NCBI RefSeq assembly: GCF_000586435.1
Contig: NZ_BAWH01000001.1
Span: 372,001-436,000 of the forward strand
Direction of reading: 5' to 3'
Source: Psychrobacter sp. JCM 18901
GTDB lineage: Bacteria > Pseudomonadota > Gammaproteobacteria > Pseudomonadales > Moraxellaceae
Length of the DNA stretch: 64,000 nt
Position 1 is the first letter of the stretch. Each line of letters begins with the position of its first letter. Positions 40,768 through 50,208 of the stretch are shown here, piece after piece. The notes beneath the pieces were generated by a model. The model did not search any database. It saw only the letters and a list, made by a program, of their open reading frames with translations, and was not told where the DNA came from. The translations under genes were made by a program, and so were the position numbers.

Positions 40768-41310
40768 AAAATGTGTGATATCGATACCTAGTTAATAATC
40801 AACAACTGTCAGAGTAGAACATTAGATTTTTAGCTTACTCATTATGGGTCTAGACACCAAAGAGATGTAGATTCTATTTACCGCCAATGTGTCAACCATA
40901 TATAAATAAACGGCTACTAGTAGAATACTGCTTATAACTAGCGTTTGTATTCTGACTATACGTTTCTATAACAGTAGAGTATACAGCCAAAACTAGATTA
41001 ATTATGACAGTTGTACTGTCTAGTCATCGGAATATTGTCGAATAGTAACAATATATGACGAGTAAAAAAAGATTGTTTCAAACCGTATTTAATACTAAAG
41101 GTTGTTACGACTGACTTATTAAATACACGTTAGTTCTTTGCCAAACCAGCAGTAAAATAGTATTAGAAAGCTTCTGACATGACAAGGGCGTGTTGAATAT
41201 TCAATACGCCCTTAATGCTTTATGTTCTTAAATTTTATTAACTTTTTTTCTTAATCTGGTTAGCTTCGCGGCAGAGTGCCAGGAAGCTTAATAAACATAG
41301 TCGTGATATT
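40768..41310. other. Intergenic region with one hairpin
   Basis: 543 AT-rich bases between minus-strand genes. Only the hairpin at 41184-41213 stands out. Confidence 0.5.
41184..41213. repeat. Nested hairpin downstream of the DUF2798 gene
   Basis: aagggcgt / acgccctt arms with an inner ttgaat/attcaa palindrome, about 100 bases after the DUF2798 stop. No long T tract follows on either strand, so it may stabilise an mRNA end rather than terminate. Confidence 0.55.
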
Positions 41311-41848
41311 TTAGCTTTTTAGAAATGCCTCAATTTTTGGTTTAATAGTCATAGAAACAATGACCATTAACGTCAATCCTACTGGTAATGCAACTAGAAA
41401 CCCTTCTAACCAACCATTTAAAAATGCTGTTTGATTGGCAAAACCAATCGTCTTTGAGGCAGTACTAAAGGCCAACATAGACTCCATTATGCAAGCCATT
41501 AATATGCCTGTGATGAGATTGCGCTTGTACGCTTTGGTATTAGGTAGCTTGTGATTAATAAATTTTTTTGACCAGACCCATCAGTAAGAAGCCAATCGGC
41601 ATAATCGCATACGCTGCAAGTAGCGCTCTAGACCAGTCTATAAAAAATGTATCGGAATATCCGACATTCATATAAGTCATCACACCTGTTAAGAGATCAC
41701 CTATGACCGTCATTAAGGCAAGTATTAATAACACTTTGTAGAGCAACGGTGTTTTTTTTAGTGCCATCATTATTAACGCCACTATTTTTATTGGCATCAA
41801 TGAGCAGGGTCTCGGTATTTGACGGCATAGTATTTGGAGCCATAGTCA
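41311..41848 (-). CDS. DUF2798 membrane protein, two copies in one chain, two frameshifts
   Basis: Four-helix membrane protein made of two DUF2798-like halves. The start ATG at 41848 has AGGA just upstream; the first 35 residues are polar. Half one: LLYKVLLILALMTVIGDLLTG ... WSRALLAAYAIMPIGFLLMG; half two: KRNLITGILMACIMESMLAF ... WLEGFLVALPVGLTLMVIVS. The T8 run at 41752-41759 and the T7 run at 41563-41569 (plus strand) each have one extra base. Restored length about 178. The family often sits near siderophore or flavin-reductase genes; here a siderophore-interacting protein lies just upstream on the same strand. Confidence 0.72.
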
Positions 41849-41876
41849 TTTTCCTATCATCATAAAGAGCGTTTAA

Positions 41877-42671
41877 TTAGTCGGTGTTTTTTTCTGCCTG
41901 TCGATCGCTTACAGATTGATCTTCTGCAACACCTGCTTTCCAGTAAGAAAAGGCATATAGCTCATCCTTAGACCACTGTTGCTCGACCTTTAGGTAATGA
42001 CGAAGGGCTTTGACAGATGAGAATTCGCTAGCGATATAAGCAAAACGGCTCTGCTCTGCAGTTGGCAAATCGAGAGATTTTACTGTGTCGATTAATTGAC
42101 TGCCTTGCGTTGGATTTGGGTTATGTAACCATGTCATGGTGATATTGGCTGCTGTGGACAACTCTTGTTCATCTTCTACACCGTGTACTTCGATGATGCA
42201 TTGACCAGTCGCGCTGGCAGGCAAGGTTTCTAGTATTGAGCCGAGCACAGGTATCGCTGTGGCATCGCCAATCAGTAGAAAATTATCTGCATCGGGATAA
42301 AGCGCTTTGGTTTTAGGCTTCATTAAGATACCAATCTCGTCGCCAACCTCAGCATGAGTAGCCCAACCTGAAGCAGGCGCCTTGTCACCATGAGCGACAA
42401 AATCAATCCAAATCTGTTGTTTTGCTACCTCAGCGCCGCGGTGAGTATAAGTGCGGACAATGAAAGTAGTATTGTCACTTAGGTCAATTGGCTGAGCTTT
42501 ATCGACAGGAATAAGTACTTTATTGTTTGCACCAACTGTCATAGTCGCGATATTGGCAATAGTATCTGCTTGGCCTGTGAGGTATATACGGATGTAGTGC
42601 GGAGTAATCATTTGCTTGTGAGCAACGGTCATGATTTCACGCACTGGTTTCTGATTTATGGTGTTATTCAT
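41877..42671 (-). CDS. Siderophore-interacting protein (ferric-siderophore reductase)
   Basis: ViuB/YqjH-type FAD protein that reduces ferric siderophores with NAD(P)H. Features: N-terminal FAD domain with MITPHYIRIYLTG and FIVRTYTHR (the RxYT flavin motif), VAHGDKAPASGWATHAEVGD, the nucleotide domain LIGDATAIPVLGSILETL, and the C-terminal SEFSSVKALRHYL ... AFSYWKAGVAED. Its 264 residues match the family. The frame is intact. It lies between DUF2798 and MarR genes in one orientation with gaps of about 28 and 16 bases, a likely operon. Confidence 0.92.
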   Translation of the reverse strand: MNNTINQKPVREIMTVAHKQMITPHYIRIYLTGQADTIANIATMTVGANNKVLIPVDKAQPIDLSDNTTFIVRTYTHRGAEVAKQQIWIDFVAHGDKAPASGWATHAEVGDEIGILMKPKTKALYPDADNFLLIGDATAIPVLGSILETLPASATGQCIIEVHGVEDEQELSTAANITMTWLHNPNPTQGSQLIDTVKSLDLPTAEQSRFAYIASEFSSVKALRHYLKVEQQWSKDELYAFSYWKAGVAEDQSVSDRQAEKNTD

Positions 42672-42687
42672 ACGGATCTGTCCTTAC

Positions 42688-43131
42688 TTATTTATCGGTA
42701 GTCTTGCTGTTGCTAACGTTGTCTATCATGGTGCGACTGACACGGAAGAATAACGCAAGCTCTACGAGGCTTAAATCTTTCGTTAATTGCTGTCTTGTCC
42801 ATTCTTCTGCTGCATCAAGCTTTGTCATAACTTCTTCGCCTTTAGAGGTCAGCTGTAGTAATTGGCTGCGACCATCAAGCGGGTTATCTGTCTTCAAGAT
42901 TAGCTCAGCCGCCAAAAGGTCATTTAAGGCACGAGTGATTTGCGCTTTGTCTCGCTGCATATGTTTAGAGATAGATAGCGCAGTGCTATTGGGGTTATAA
43001 CAGACACCTTTTAACGTTCTAATATTAGTCACGGACAACTCCACACCTTGCTGACGAATACCTTCTAGCAGCAGGTTGGTATAGGTATGCATCAATTGAT
43101 GTAGTGTTTCACTCAATGAATTGTTAGACAT
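42688..43131 (-). CDS. MarR-family transcriptional regulator
   Basis: Winged-helix regulator, 147 residues. DNA-binding region: NPNSTALSISKHMQRDKAQITRALND, the wing KTDNPLDGRSQLLQLTSKGEE (DxR motif of MarR), and a C-terminal dimer helix. It is first in the minus-strand set with the siderophore-interacting and DUF2798 genes and so probably controls them. Two ttgatag(t)tgt-type sequences near 43143-43195 upstream could be its operator, but I cannot show this. The frame is intact. Confidence 0.9.
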   Translation of the reverse strand: MSNNSLSETLHQLMHTYTNLLLEGIRQQGVELSVTNIRTLKGVCYNPNSTALSISKHMQRDKAQITRALNDLLAAELILKTDNPLDGRSQLLQLTSKGEEVMTKLDAAEEWTRQQLTKDLSLVELALFFRVSRTMIDNVSNSKTTDK

Positions 43132-43301
43132 AAAAACTCTTTGATATAGTTGATAGAAGCAACTATATAGAATAAGGTTGATAGTGTCAACTATAAAGTG
43201 ATTTTTGAAGAATAGTCTGTGTCTATAATTAGATAATTCTTAATGAAAGAAGGTAGTAGAAGGTAAAGAAAATAGGGATATATTGAACGAGGAGCTCTCG
43301 G

Positions 43302-43402
43302 ATTAAAGGGATTTATGACTAGGAGGCTATGCAATTAAAGATCTCTGTAATTAAAAAGCTTTGTAATTAACAAACACTGTGATTAATAAGTTATAGAATT
43401 AA
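43302..43402. repeat. Tandem repeat with exact 16-bp period
   Basis: ATTAA occurs at 43302, 43334, 43350, 43366, 43382 and 43398: exact multiples of 16. The unit is about gtAATTAAaaagctnt. The array is just beyond the rpoD terminator, in the MarR gene's leader. Confidence 0.8.
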
Positions 43403-43413
43403 AAAGCACGCAC

Positions 43414-43443
43414 AAAAAAAGCTGAGATATACTCAGCTTTTTT
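43414..43443 (-). terminator. Intrinsic terminator after rpoD
   Basis: aaaaaaagctgag / ctcagcttttttt hairpin 55 bases beyond the rpoD stop; T runs on both strands. Confidence 0.9.
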
Positions 43444-43497
43444 ATTTTTAGCAACTATCTGAAACCTATTAGCTAGGCTCAATATTTTTCTGAAAAT

Positions 43498-45420
43498 TTA
43501 GTCATTTTCAAGGAAAGAGCGCAAGTGCTCAGAACGTGATGGATGACGCAATTTACGCAATGCTTTTGCCTCAATCTGACGAATACGCTCACGCGTTACA
43601 TCGAACTGTTTACCGACTTCTTCTAGAGTATGATCCGTTGGCATATCGATACCGAAACGCATTTTTAGGACACGCGCTTCACGCTCAGTCAGGTTACCCA
43701 ATACATCACGCGTCGCTTCTTGCAGACCAGCAGCTGTTGCATCATCGACAGGGCTTGAGATCGTACCATCTTCGATGAAATCACCTAGGTGCGAATCTTC
43801 GTCATCACCGATAGGGGTTTCCATAGAGATAGGTTCTTTAGCAATCTTCAGCACTTTACGGACTTTAACTTCGTCCATCTCTAAGCGTTCGCCTAATTCC
43901 TCAGGTGTTGGCTCGCGACCCATTTCCTGTAGCAACTGACGTGAAACACGGTTGATTTTGTTGATCGTCTCAATCATATGCACAGGGATACGAATGGTGC
44001 GCGCTTGGTCAGCGATAGAACGAGTAATCGCCTGACGAATCCACCATGTGGCGTACGTCGAGAACTTATAACCACGGCGATATTCGAACTTATCAACGGC
44101 TTTCATCAGACCGATGTTACCTTCTTGGATAAGGTCCAAGAACTGTAGGCCACGGTTAGTATATTTCTTCGCAATAGAGATAACCAGACGTAGGTTAGCT
44201 TCGACCATTTCTTTTTTCGCGCGGCGCGCTTTTGCTTCACCAACAGCCATACGACGTGCCACATCTTTCATATCATGGATTTTCATGTCGAGCTGTTGCT
44301 CGTAATCACGAATACGACGTTGTAATAAAATCACATCATCAGTGACTTTTTCTAGCGTACCAGCAAATGCAGGCTTACCTTTGATACGTTCAATCAACCA
44401 ATCAACGTTGGTTTCATTGCTAGGGAAGGTCTTACGGAACTCTTCACGCGGCATACGACCACGACGAATCACCAAACGCATGATTTGACGCTCTTGCTTA
44501 CGCACGTCGTCATAGACGTCATGCATGATAGCCATGACTTGGTCTGACAAGCGATTGTTTAGCTTTAACATCATAAAGCGTTCAGCAAGTAGGGCATACG
44601 CGGTATCAGCCTGTACGCTACCACGGCCATAATCTAGCAATGCTTGCTTGGCTTTGATAAATAGATGCTCGATCTCTTCTAGACGCAAACGAACCTCTTC
44701 TGGGTCAAGACCGCTGGTTTCTTCTTCAGCTTCGTCTTCAACGTCATCTTCGTCTTCGTCATCATCATCAAGCGCCGCTGCTTTCGCATTGACCTTGGCT
44801 TTGATAACCGGTGGGTTTTCTTTTTCTTCTTTGATGCGTTCACGCTCTTCTTTCGCTGCTTCTTTTGCTTCTTGGGCTGCGATTTTATCTTCTTCGGTTT
44901 CAGGATCTAAGAAACCAGTGATGACGTCAGATAGCTTTTTTTCGCCGTCCTGTACTTTTTGATACTCGTCAAGGACAAACTGTACGGTACCAGGCCAGTA
45001 AGACATGGCATGCTGCACATCACGAATACCTTCTTCGATACGCTTAGCAATGGCAATCTCACCTTCGCGAGTTAGTAGGTCAACCGTACCCATTTCACGC
45101 ATATACATACGTACAGGATCAGTGGTACGACCAGGCTCAGTTTCAACAGAGGCGAGTACTGCCGCTGCCTCATCTGCTGCCATATCATCATCACTTGAAT
45201 CATCGTTCATCAAGATGTCATCGGCATCAGGAGCTGATTCAAAGATTTTGATACCGACATCGGTCAGCATTTGCACAATGTCTTCGATCTGATCGCTTTC
45301 GGTAATAGAGTCGGGCAGCTGGTCATTCACCTCAGCGTAGGTAAGATACCCTTGCTCTTTGCCCATTTGGATTAAGGTGGCCAGTTGAGATGTGGACTTA
45401 GAAACTGACTTATCGTTCAT
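43498..45420 (-). CDS. rpoD: RNA polymerase sigma factor RpoD (sigma-70)
   Basis: Housekeeping sigma factor. Region 1.1: [19 protein letters not shown]; region 1.2: [17 protein letters not shown]; the non-conserved region holds an acidic block ([19 protein letters not shown]); region 2: [20 protein letters not shown] and [14 protein letters not shown] text with [15 protein letters not shown]; region 4: [21 protein letters not shown] choose ATG 45420 ([13 protein letters not shown]); an in-frame ATG at 45447 adds nine residues. The frame is intact over 640 codons. It follows dnaG after about 510 bases, the classic dnaG-rpoD order. Confidence 0.97.
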   Translation of the reverse strand: MNDKSVSKSTSQLATLIQMGKEQGYLTYAEVNDQLPDSITESDQIEDIVQMLTDVGIKIFESAPDADDILMNDDSSDDDMAADEAAAVLASVETEPGRTTDPVRMYMREMGTVDLLTREGEIAIAKRIEEGIRDVQHAMSYWPGTVQFVLDEYQKVQDGEKKLSDVITGFLDPETEEDKIAAQEAKEAAKEERERIKEEKENPPVIKAKVNAKAAALDDDDEDEDDVEDEAEEETSGLDPEEVRLRLEEIEHLFIKAKQALLDYGRGSVQADTAYALLAERFMMLKLNNRLSDQVMAIMHDVYDDVRKQERQIMRLVIRRGRMPREEFRKTFPSNETNVDWLIERIKGKPAFAGTLEKVTDDVILLQRRIRDYEQQLDMKIHDMKDVARRMAVGEAKARRAKKEMVEANLRLVISIAKKYTNRGLQFLDLIQEGNIGLMKAVDKFEYRRGYKFSTYATWWIRQAITRSIADQARTIRIPVHMIETINKINRVSRQLLQEMGREPTPEELGERLEMDEVKVRKVLKIAKEPISMETPIGDDEDSHLGDFIEDGTISSPVDDATAAGLQEATRDVLGNLTEREARVLKMRFGIDMPTDHTLEEVGKQFDVTRERIRQIEAKALRKLRHPSRSEHLRSFLEND

Positions 45421-45932
45421 AAATACTCGCTTACTTGCATCGGACATTTTTATATTGTGACTCGCTATCGCTCGCTCTTTGCGTTGATCTTATCAATCGA
45501 TTGATCAAAATATGGCGTAGAGGTTGTCAATAATATCAAAAATGAGTTGATATGAATAAAGGCTCAAAACACTACAATAACAATGCTGAAAAACAGCTAA
45601 AAATCAGAAAAGCTAAAAAGACTTCAATATGGTACTTAAAAAAAATACAGTACTTAAAAAAATAGTATCTAAAAGCTGATACGTAAAATAATACCTAAAA
45701 TTTGTGCTTAACGATGCATGCTCACAATCATTCACCAAGCAGTGCTGTCAATATACAGCGACACAGTTTAACACAGACCACAGTCGTCAAGCACGAGCTA
45801 GTGATAGCTACCGACCATTTTTTTACTGATTATTTGCCATCAGCTAAATGATTTGGGAGCGACTCATGCTACTGGGCATAATCATTAGTAGTGGGGGCAG
45901 CTGCTAGACTTTTAAAGGGTCAACATTTGAAA
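45421..45932. other. dnaG-rpoD intergenic region
   Basis: 512 bases between dnaG and rpoD (both minus). It contains an A-rich degenerate repeat (45594-45700) and must hold an rpoD promoter; no gene seen. Confidence 0.55.
45594..45700. repeat. Degenerate taaaa-repeat upstream of rpoD
   Basis: Units of the form (tac/agc)(t/c/g)taaaa occur at about 45594, 45611, 45633, 45651, 45666, 45680 and 45692, spacing 12-22. Two neighbouring copies share gtacttaaaaaaa. Less regular than the arrays at 28.1 and 43.3 kb. Confidence 0.5.
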
Positions 45933-48156
45933 TTAAACATTAAGACTGCACAGTGACCATCTGGCAGATTGCTCTGCCTGCTGTGCGCGTAGCCAATCAT
46001 TTAATAATTGGGTTTGTTTACGGACGATCGCAAGCTTAATATGATCAGGGTTCTGTATCAGCTCTTGTATTTTTTTTCTTCATATTGCGCTCAAGCAGCT
46101 GGCTGACTAGCTCTTCGATCAGGCCATCAAGCCCCAAAATATTGCGCGCAGTTAGCGCTTTATAAAAGCCGCCCCAATTACGGCTCAGCATCTCTTGGGT
46201 CGCAGGCTTCACATTTGATAAGATAAAATGCGCTGCTGCGTTGGCATCTTTTGGCAAATAATTAAGACAGCGTTTGATAGTGCTCACGATGTCAAGCAGA
46301 GCCACGTCTTGCAGGTCTTCCCAAGCAAGCGGACGCAGCGTATCGGCTGAAGCCTTTTGTTTGATATGCGCAGGTAGGTGTAAGCCATTAATACCAGACT
46401 GTTGCCAAATCGAATCAATAGGGTCGTCGATTAACGCGCGCGGCTGAAACAAAAAGCAAAGCTGCAATTGCTGACTGATGGTCATATCACCATCAAAATC
46501 CAGCAGCGCATCTTTAGCCTCGACATTCTGACTGCGTTTACCGCCAAGCTTTTGATAAACGTCATTGTTGAGCAAATAGCGAAAGCTACTGCCTTTGGGC
46601 AAGGCGGTCGTCAATGATCGTACTTGGGACATAAGCTTGGCTTTGCCTTCAGCCAGACTCATGTCATAACGTTCACTCAAATACGCAAAAATATACTGTG
46701 ATAGCGGCATGGCATTAGCGATTTGCTCACGCATGGCATCGCTGCCCTGACTCTTAATAAAAGTATCAGGATCATGATTGTTAGGCAGGGTTAAAAACCG
46801 CAGTTCTTTATCATCGGCTAGTACAGGCAGGGCAACTTCAAGTGTACGCCAAGCGGCTTTTTGTCCTGCGCTATCTCCATCAAAGCTCAAAGTAAGCGTT
46901 GGATTGAGTGTCAGTAACCGCGATATTTGGCTTTCATTAATCGCTGTACCCATCGAGCAATTGCCCCATAGATACCCGCTTGATAAAGAGCGATCACATC
47001 CATATAGCCTTCGACCACTAGCCAGCTATCTGCGCGCTGCTGACGTGATTCATAATAGCCGTATAGTACATGCTGCTTATGAAAGACGGGTGAGTCTGAG
47101 GAGTTGATATATTTAGGCTTTACTTCGTCATCAAGCGCTCGACCGCCGAAACCAATAGTGCGGCCTTGGTTATCACGAATTGGAAGATGACTCGGTCTCG
47201 CAATAGATCGTAGTCGCGGCCAGACTCTGACTGACGTACCAATCCTAAGGCTTTTAGTCCTTCAATATCCTGCGGAAATTGATGCTCAAGATGCTGCCAA
47301 CCAAATGGCGCATAGCCAAGACCAAAGGTCTCAAAGATGTCTTCAGTGATACCGCGCGATAAAAAGTAGTGCTTGGCATGGGGGTGCGTGATCAGATTGT
47401 GCTGATAGAACTGCTGGATTTGCTCTAGCAGCTCATATAGGTTGCCATCTTTATCATCGCTTTGCTCAATGCCATGAGCGTCCTGCATACCAGCGCCAGT
47501 ATCCGTATCTGTCAGCCATGCTGGTGGATAGCCACTGTCATCTGCATGGTTTGGCGTATACGGCTCTGAGGAATACGAGTCCATCGAGTAGGAGGCTGAA
47601 TCATACGCCTCTAATGGTGGAAAGTTCTCATAGCCCTGATTGTCATCATAACTGGCTGATCGATGTAATTTTGGTCACTTTGGACGACATTATTTTGATG
47701 ACTGTCTTGATAAATGCCTTGACGATTATTTTGATGATTGTCTTTATTTGTACCGTCTTGGCTTACTTTGCTATGTTCTACAGTTGGGCTAGGCACATTG
47801 TGAACTGGTGGCGGTGCAATAGGTTTGGGTGCGCGACGTTGATAACTAACGTTTTGCTGTTCTTCTTTCGGTACTTCAATGCCTGTTTGCTTTGATAGTT
47901 CATTAACAGCTTCAATAAATGTCAAATTTTCATAATCACGCAAAAAAACTGATGGCATTGCCACCGACGCTACAGCCAAAGCAGTGATAGATGTTTTTTT
48001 GTGGATTGACATAAAAGGAAGGCGATTTTTCACCATGAAAAGGGCAGCAGCTTTATATTCACTACCAGCCCGTTTAAGCGTGGTGTGTTTGCCAATGATG
48101 CTGATCAGGTCAGCTTGGCTATTTAGTTGTTCAAGAATATGGTTAGGAATGCTCAT
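45933..48156 (-). CDS. dnaG: DNA primase, six frame lesions
   Basis: Makes RNA primers for replication. Corrected text: zinc-binding domain with [15 protein letters not shown] and [20 protein letters not shown] polymerase core [43 protein letters not shown] and [16 protein letters not shown] (acidic metal site); C-terminal helicase-binding end. Lesions: near 48048 (minus one), 47942-47948 (plus one), 47653, 47182 and 46954 (minus one each), 46070-46077 (plus one). The first two cancel, so the reading frame looks open while about 30 residues of the zinc finger are misread. Corrected stop 45933. Between zinc and polymerase domains lies a Gln/Asn/Ser/Asp-rich insert of about 110 residues. Confidence 0.93.
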
Positions 48157-48296
48157 ACAAAAAAACAGTTTACCATAGGTCGATTATGTTGGGGCAGAGG
48201 TAATAAGGTGCTGCTAGAAAAATAAGGCCAACATAATGTTGACCTTATTATCAATGAATACAGACTGTGTTAGTTAGGCTAAAAGACTTAACGTAA

Positions 48297-49478
48297 TCAA
48301 TTATTATCCATATCATTCACACTGTCGTCATTTAGTGTAGTGCGACGTGTCGGATTGGTATTTAGTGGATCGACGTTGGCTTCTCTTGCAGTTGAGCCAG
48401 TACTTGATTGGCTGGTCACGCGCTCAGCTGACGCTTCAGGCAGACCTAAGCCTACGCTAATACCATTACGTGCAGCAGCATTATTGGCGACTGGAGTATT
48501 GGCAGGCGTCGTGTTTGTTCCTGCTAGTCTCAACTGGGCGGCATTACGAATTATTTGTGTCTTGGTGGCGCCGTTATACTCGCCAGATGCGACTGATTTG
48601 TCAGTTGTGTTCGAACGACCAAGCTTGCCAAAGGTAATCTTATTGAGCCAAGTACGGTCACGTTTGGTGCTTAATTTCACACTACCGTTGCTGGTTAGCA
48701 TTTCTGGGTAGTTGATCTGCAACAGCGTTTTGTACTCATTGGCCAAATCGTTTAGGCCAAGTTTTTCATGGCTATAAGCTAATACCGCAAGAGCATCTGG
48801 GGTTGATTCACTCAGCGGGTAATACTGGAATACCCATTTGGCACGGTTGACCGCTGCTACATAAGCTTCACGCTCGATATACCAATTGGCCGCGCTCATT
48901 TCGCTCTCAGCAAACTGGTTATAGATGAACGTCATACGCTGAGCGGCATCTGGCGCATATGGGCTGTTTGGATATTTATTGATAAGCTCTTGGAAGTTGG
49001 CAAAGGCAATACGCAAATACGCGGTATCACGCTCAGCTTGGTTCAGTTTAAATAACTTTAGGCTTTCAGATGAACCTTCCATATTGGCAACGCCGCGCAC
49101 ATAGTAGGCGTAGCTAACTTGTGGGTTAGACGGATACAGACGGATAAACTGCTCAGCACTTGCTGCCGCCATCTCATACTTGTCGCCTTCGTATTGTGCA
49201 TACATCATGTCAAGCAAGGCTTGTTCAGCGTACTGTCCAGTTGGGTAGAATGTGCGCAGATTGGTCAGCTCTTCGATGCCTTGGATATAGTGACCTTTGT
49301 CAATCTGATTGACGGCCTCGTTATAATACCCTTGCTCTGATTTTTCAGCTGTTTCTACTGCCTCACCATCTTTGGCGCCAGTTAGATTTTTGAAAGTCTG
49401 GCAACCCACTAGATTGACGCTAAGCGCCAGTAGGGTTATTGAGGACAGTTTGATAAACGTATTGCCAACAGCTTGCAT
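48297..49478 (-). CDS. bamD: Outer membrane assembly lipoprotein BamD
   Basis: Essential lipoprotein of the BAM complex that inserts beta-barrels. The start ATG at 49478 has GGAGAAGAAG upstream, and the lipobox LVGC puts the lipidated Cys at about residue 26. TPR-type repeats: YNEAVNQIDKGHYIQGIEEL, TNLRTFYPTGQYAEQALLDM, FIRLYPSNPQVSYAYYVRG, and AVNRAKWVFQYYPLSESTPD. Core BamD ends near residue 255; about 130 further Asn/Thr/Ala-rich residues follow (393 total versus 245 in E. coli). The frame is intact; codons upstream of 49478 are in frame but unlikely to be used. rluD diverges from it, as is common. Confidence 0.93.
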   Translation of the reverse strand: MQAVGNTFIKLSSITLLALSVNLVGCQTFKNLTGAKDGEAVETAEKSEQGYYNEAVNQIDKGHYIQGIEELTNLRTFYPTGQYAEQALLDMMYAQYEGDKYEMAAASAEQFIRLYPSNPQVSYAYYVRGVANMEGSSESLKLFKLNQAERDTAYLRIAFANFQELINKYPNSPYAPDAAQRMTFIYNQFAESEMSAANWYIEREAYVAAVNRAKWVFQYYPLSESTPDALAVLAYSHEKLGLNDLANEYKTLLQINYPEMLTSNGSVKLSTKRDRTWLNKITFGKLGRSNTTDKSVASGEYNGATKTQIIRNAAQLRLAGTNTTPANTPVANNAAARNGISVGLGLPEASAERVTSQSSTGSTAREANVDPLNTNPTRRTTLNDDSVNDMDNN

Positions 49479-50208
49479 ACTTCTTCTCCGACACAAGACG
49501 CATAATAGCAGCGGCGCTATCATGCTATATAAAAGGTTAGTGATAAAAAACGGCGCTAAATAGTCAGCGATCCACTAGCAAAAATTTTTTTATCGAATGC
49601 AGTTTTTGTTATGACGTATTGTACTGATAGATTGGGCCTGATACATAGCGCTTGTATAGTAAGCCAGTCATAGACCACATGCATTTAGCCATAATCAAAC
49701 GGTTTAAATGGCAAACACGGTCAACAAAACTCAATGCTATTTTCAAACTGTATCTAAATACGGCATTCGCATACAGTGCCATAGCATACAGCAAAACATG
49801 GCTATACTTTATAGAATAACATTTGCTACGTCTATTTTTTTCGCCATCTATATTGTATAGGCAGTTTAACATGAGCGGCTGTCACGAGCGATATCGAATG
49901 TCGCTAGCATGAGTAAATATACAGTAAATTACAGCAATGTCATGTTCTAGAGAGTTAAGCGAGGCATCTTACAGCCCAAAGGTATGCTCAAAAATTATCA
50001 GATAGCATGCAGCTTCTATAGGGCTTATGCGTGCGACATGGTACACTAGAGCGGTATTGTCTTCGCTTTTTTGTACATTAAAGGTGGTTATCTACCATTT
50101 ATAAGCAAAGACTATAATAAAAAAAACGACAATTTTTTATACTGATATTTATAATACTATCTTCGAAGTCACCTCACAAAACACTGTCAGGGACTTTGCC
50201 ACGTATCA
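49479..50208. other. bamD-rluD divergent intergenic region
   Basis: 730 AT-rich bases. It holds a plausible rluD promoter (50126-50155). An 87-codon minus-strand frame at 49609-49872 lacks a ribosome site and resemblance to any family, so I leave it out. Confidence 0.5.
50126..50155 (+). promoter_or_regulatory. Putative promoter for rluD
   Basis: ACGACA (50126-50131), an 18-base spacer and TATAAT (50150-50155), 54 bases before the first start codon. Confidence 0.4.

Noticed and set aside
44648..44962. Serine-rich plus-strand reading frame within rpoD
   Set aside because: It is the antisense of the rpoD acidic block; serine runs arise from complementing Asp/Glu codons.
49609..49872. 87-codon minus-strand reading frame in the bamD-rluD interval
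   Set aside because: No ribosome-binding site, no family resemblance, composition matches the AT-rich intergenic DNA.
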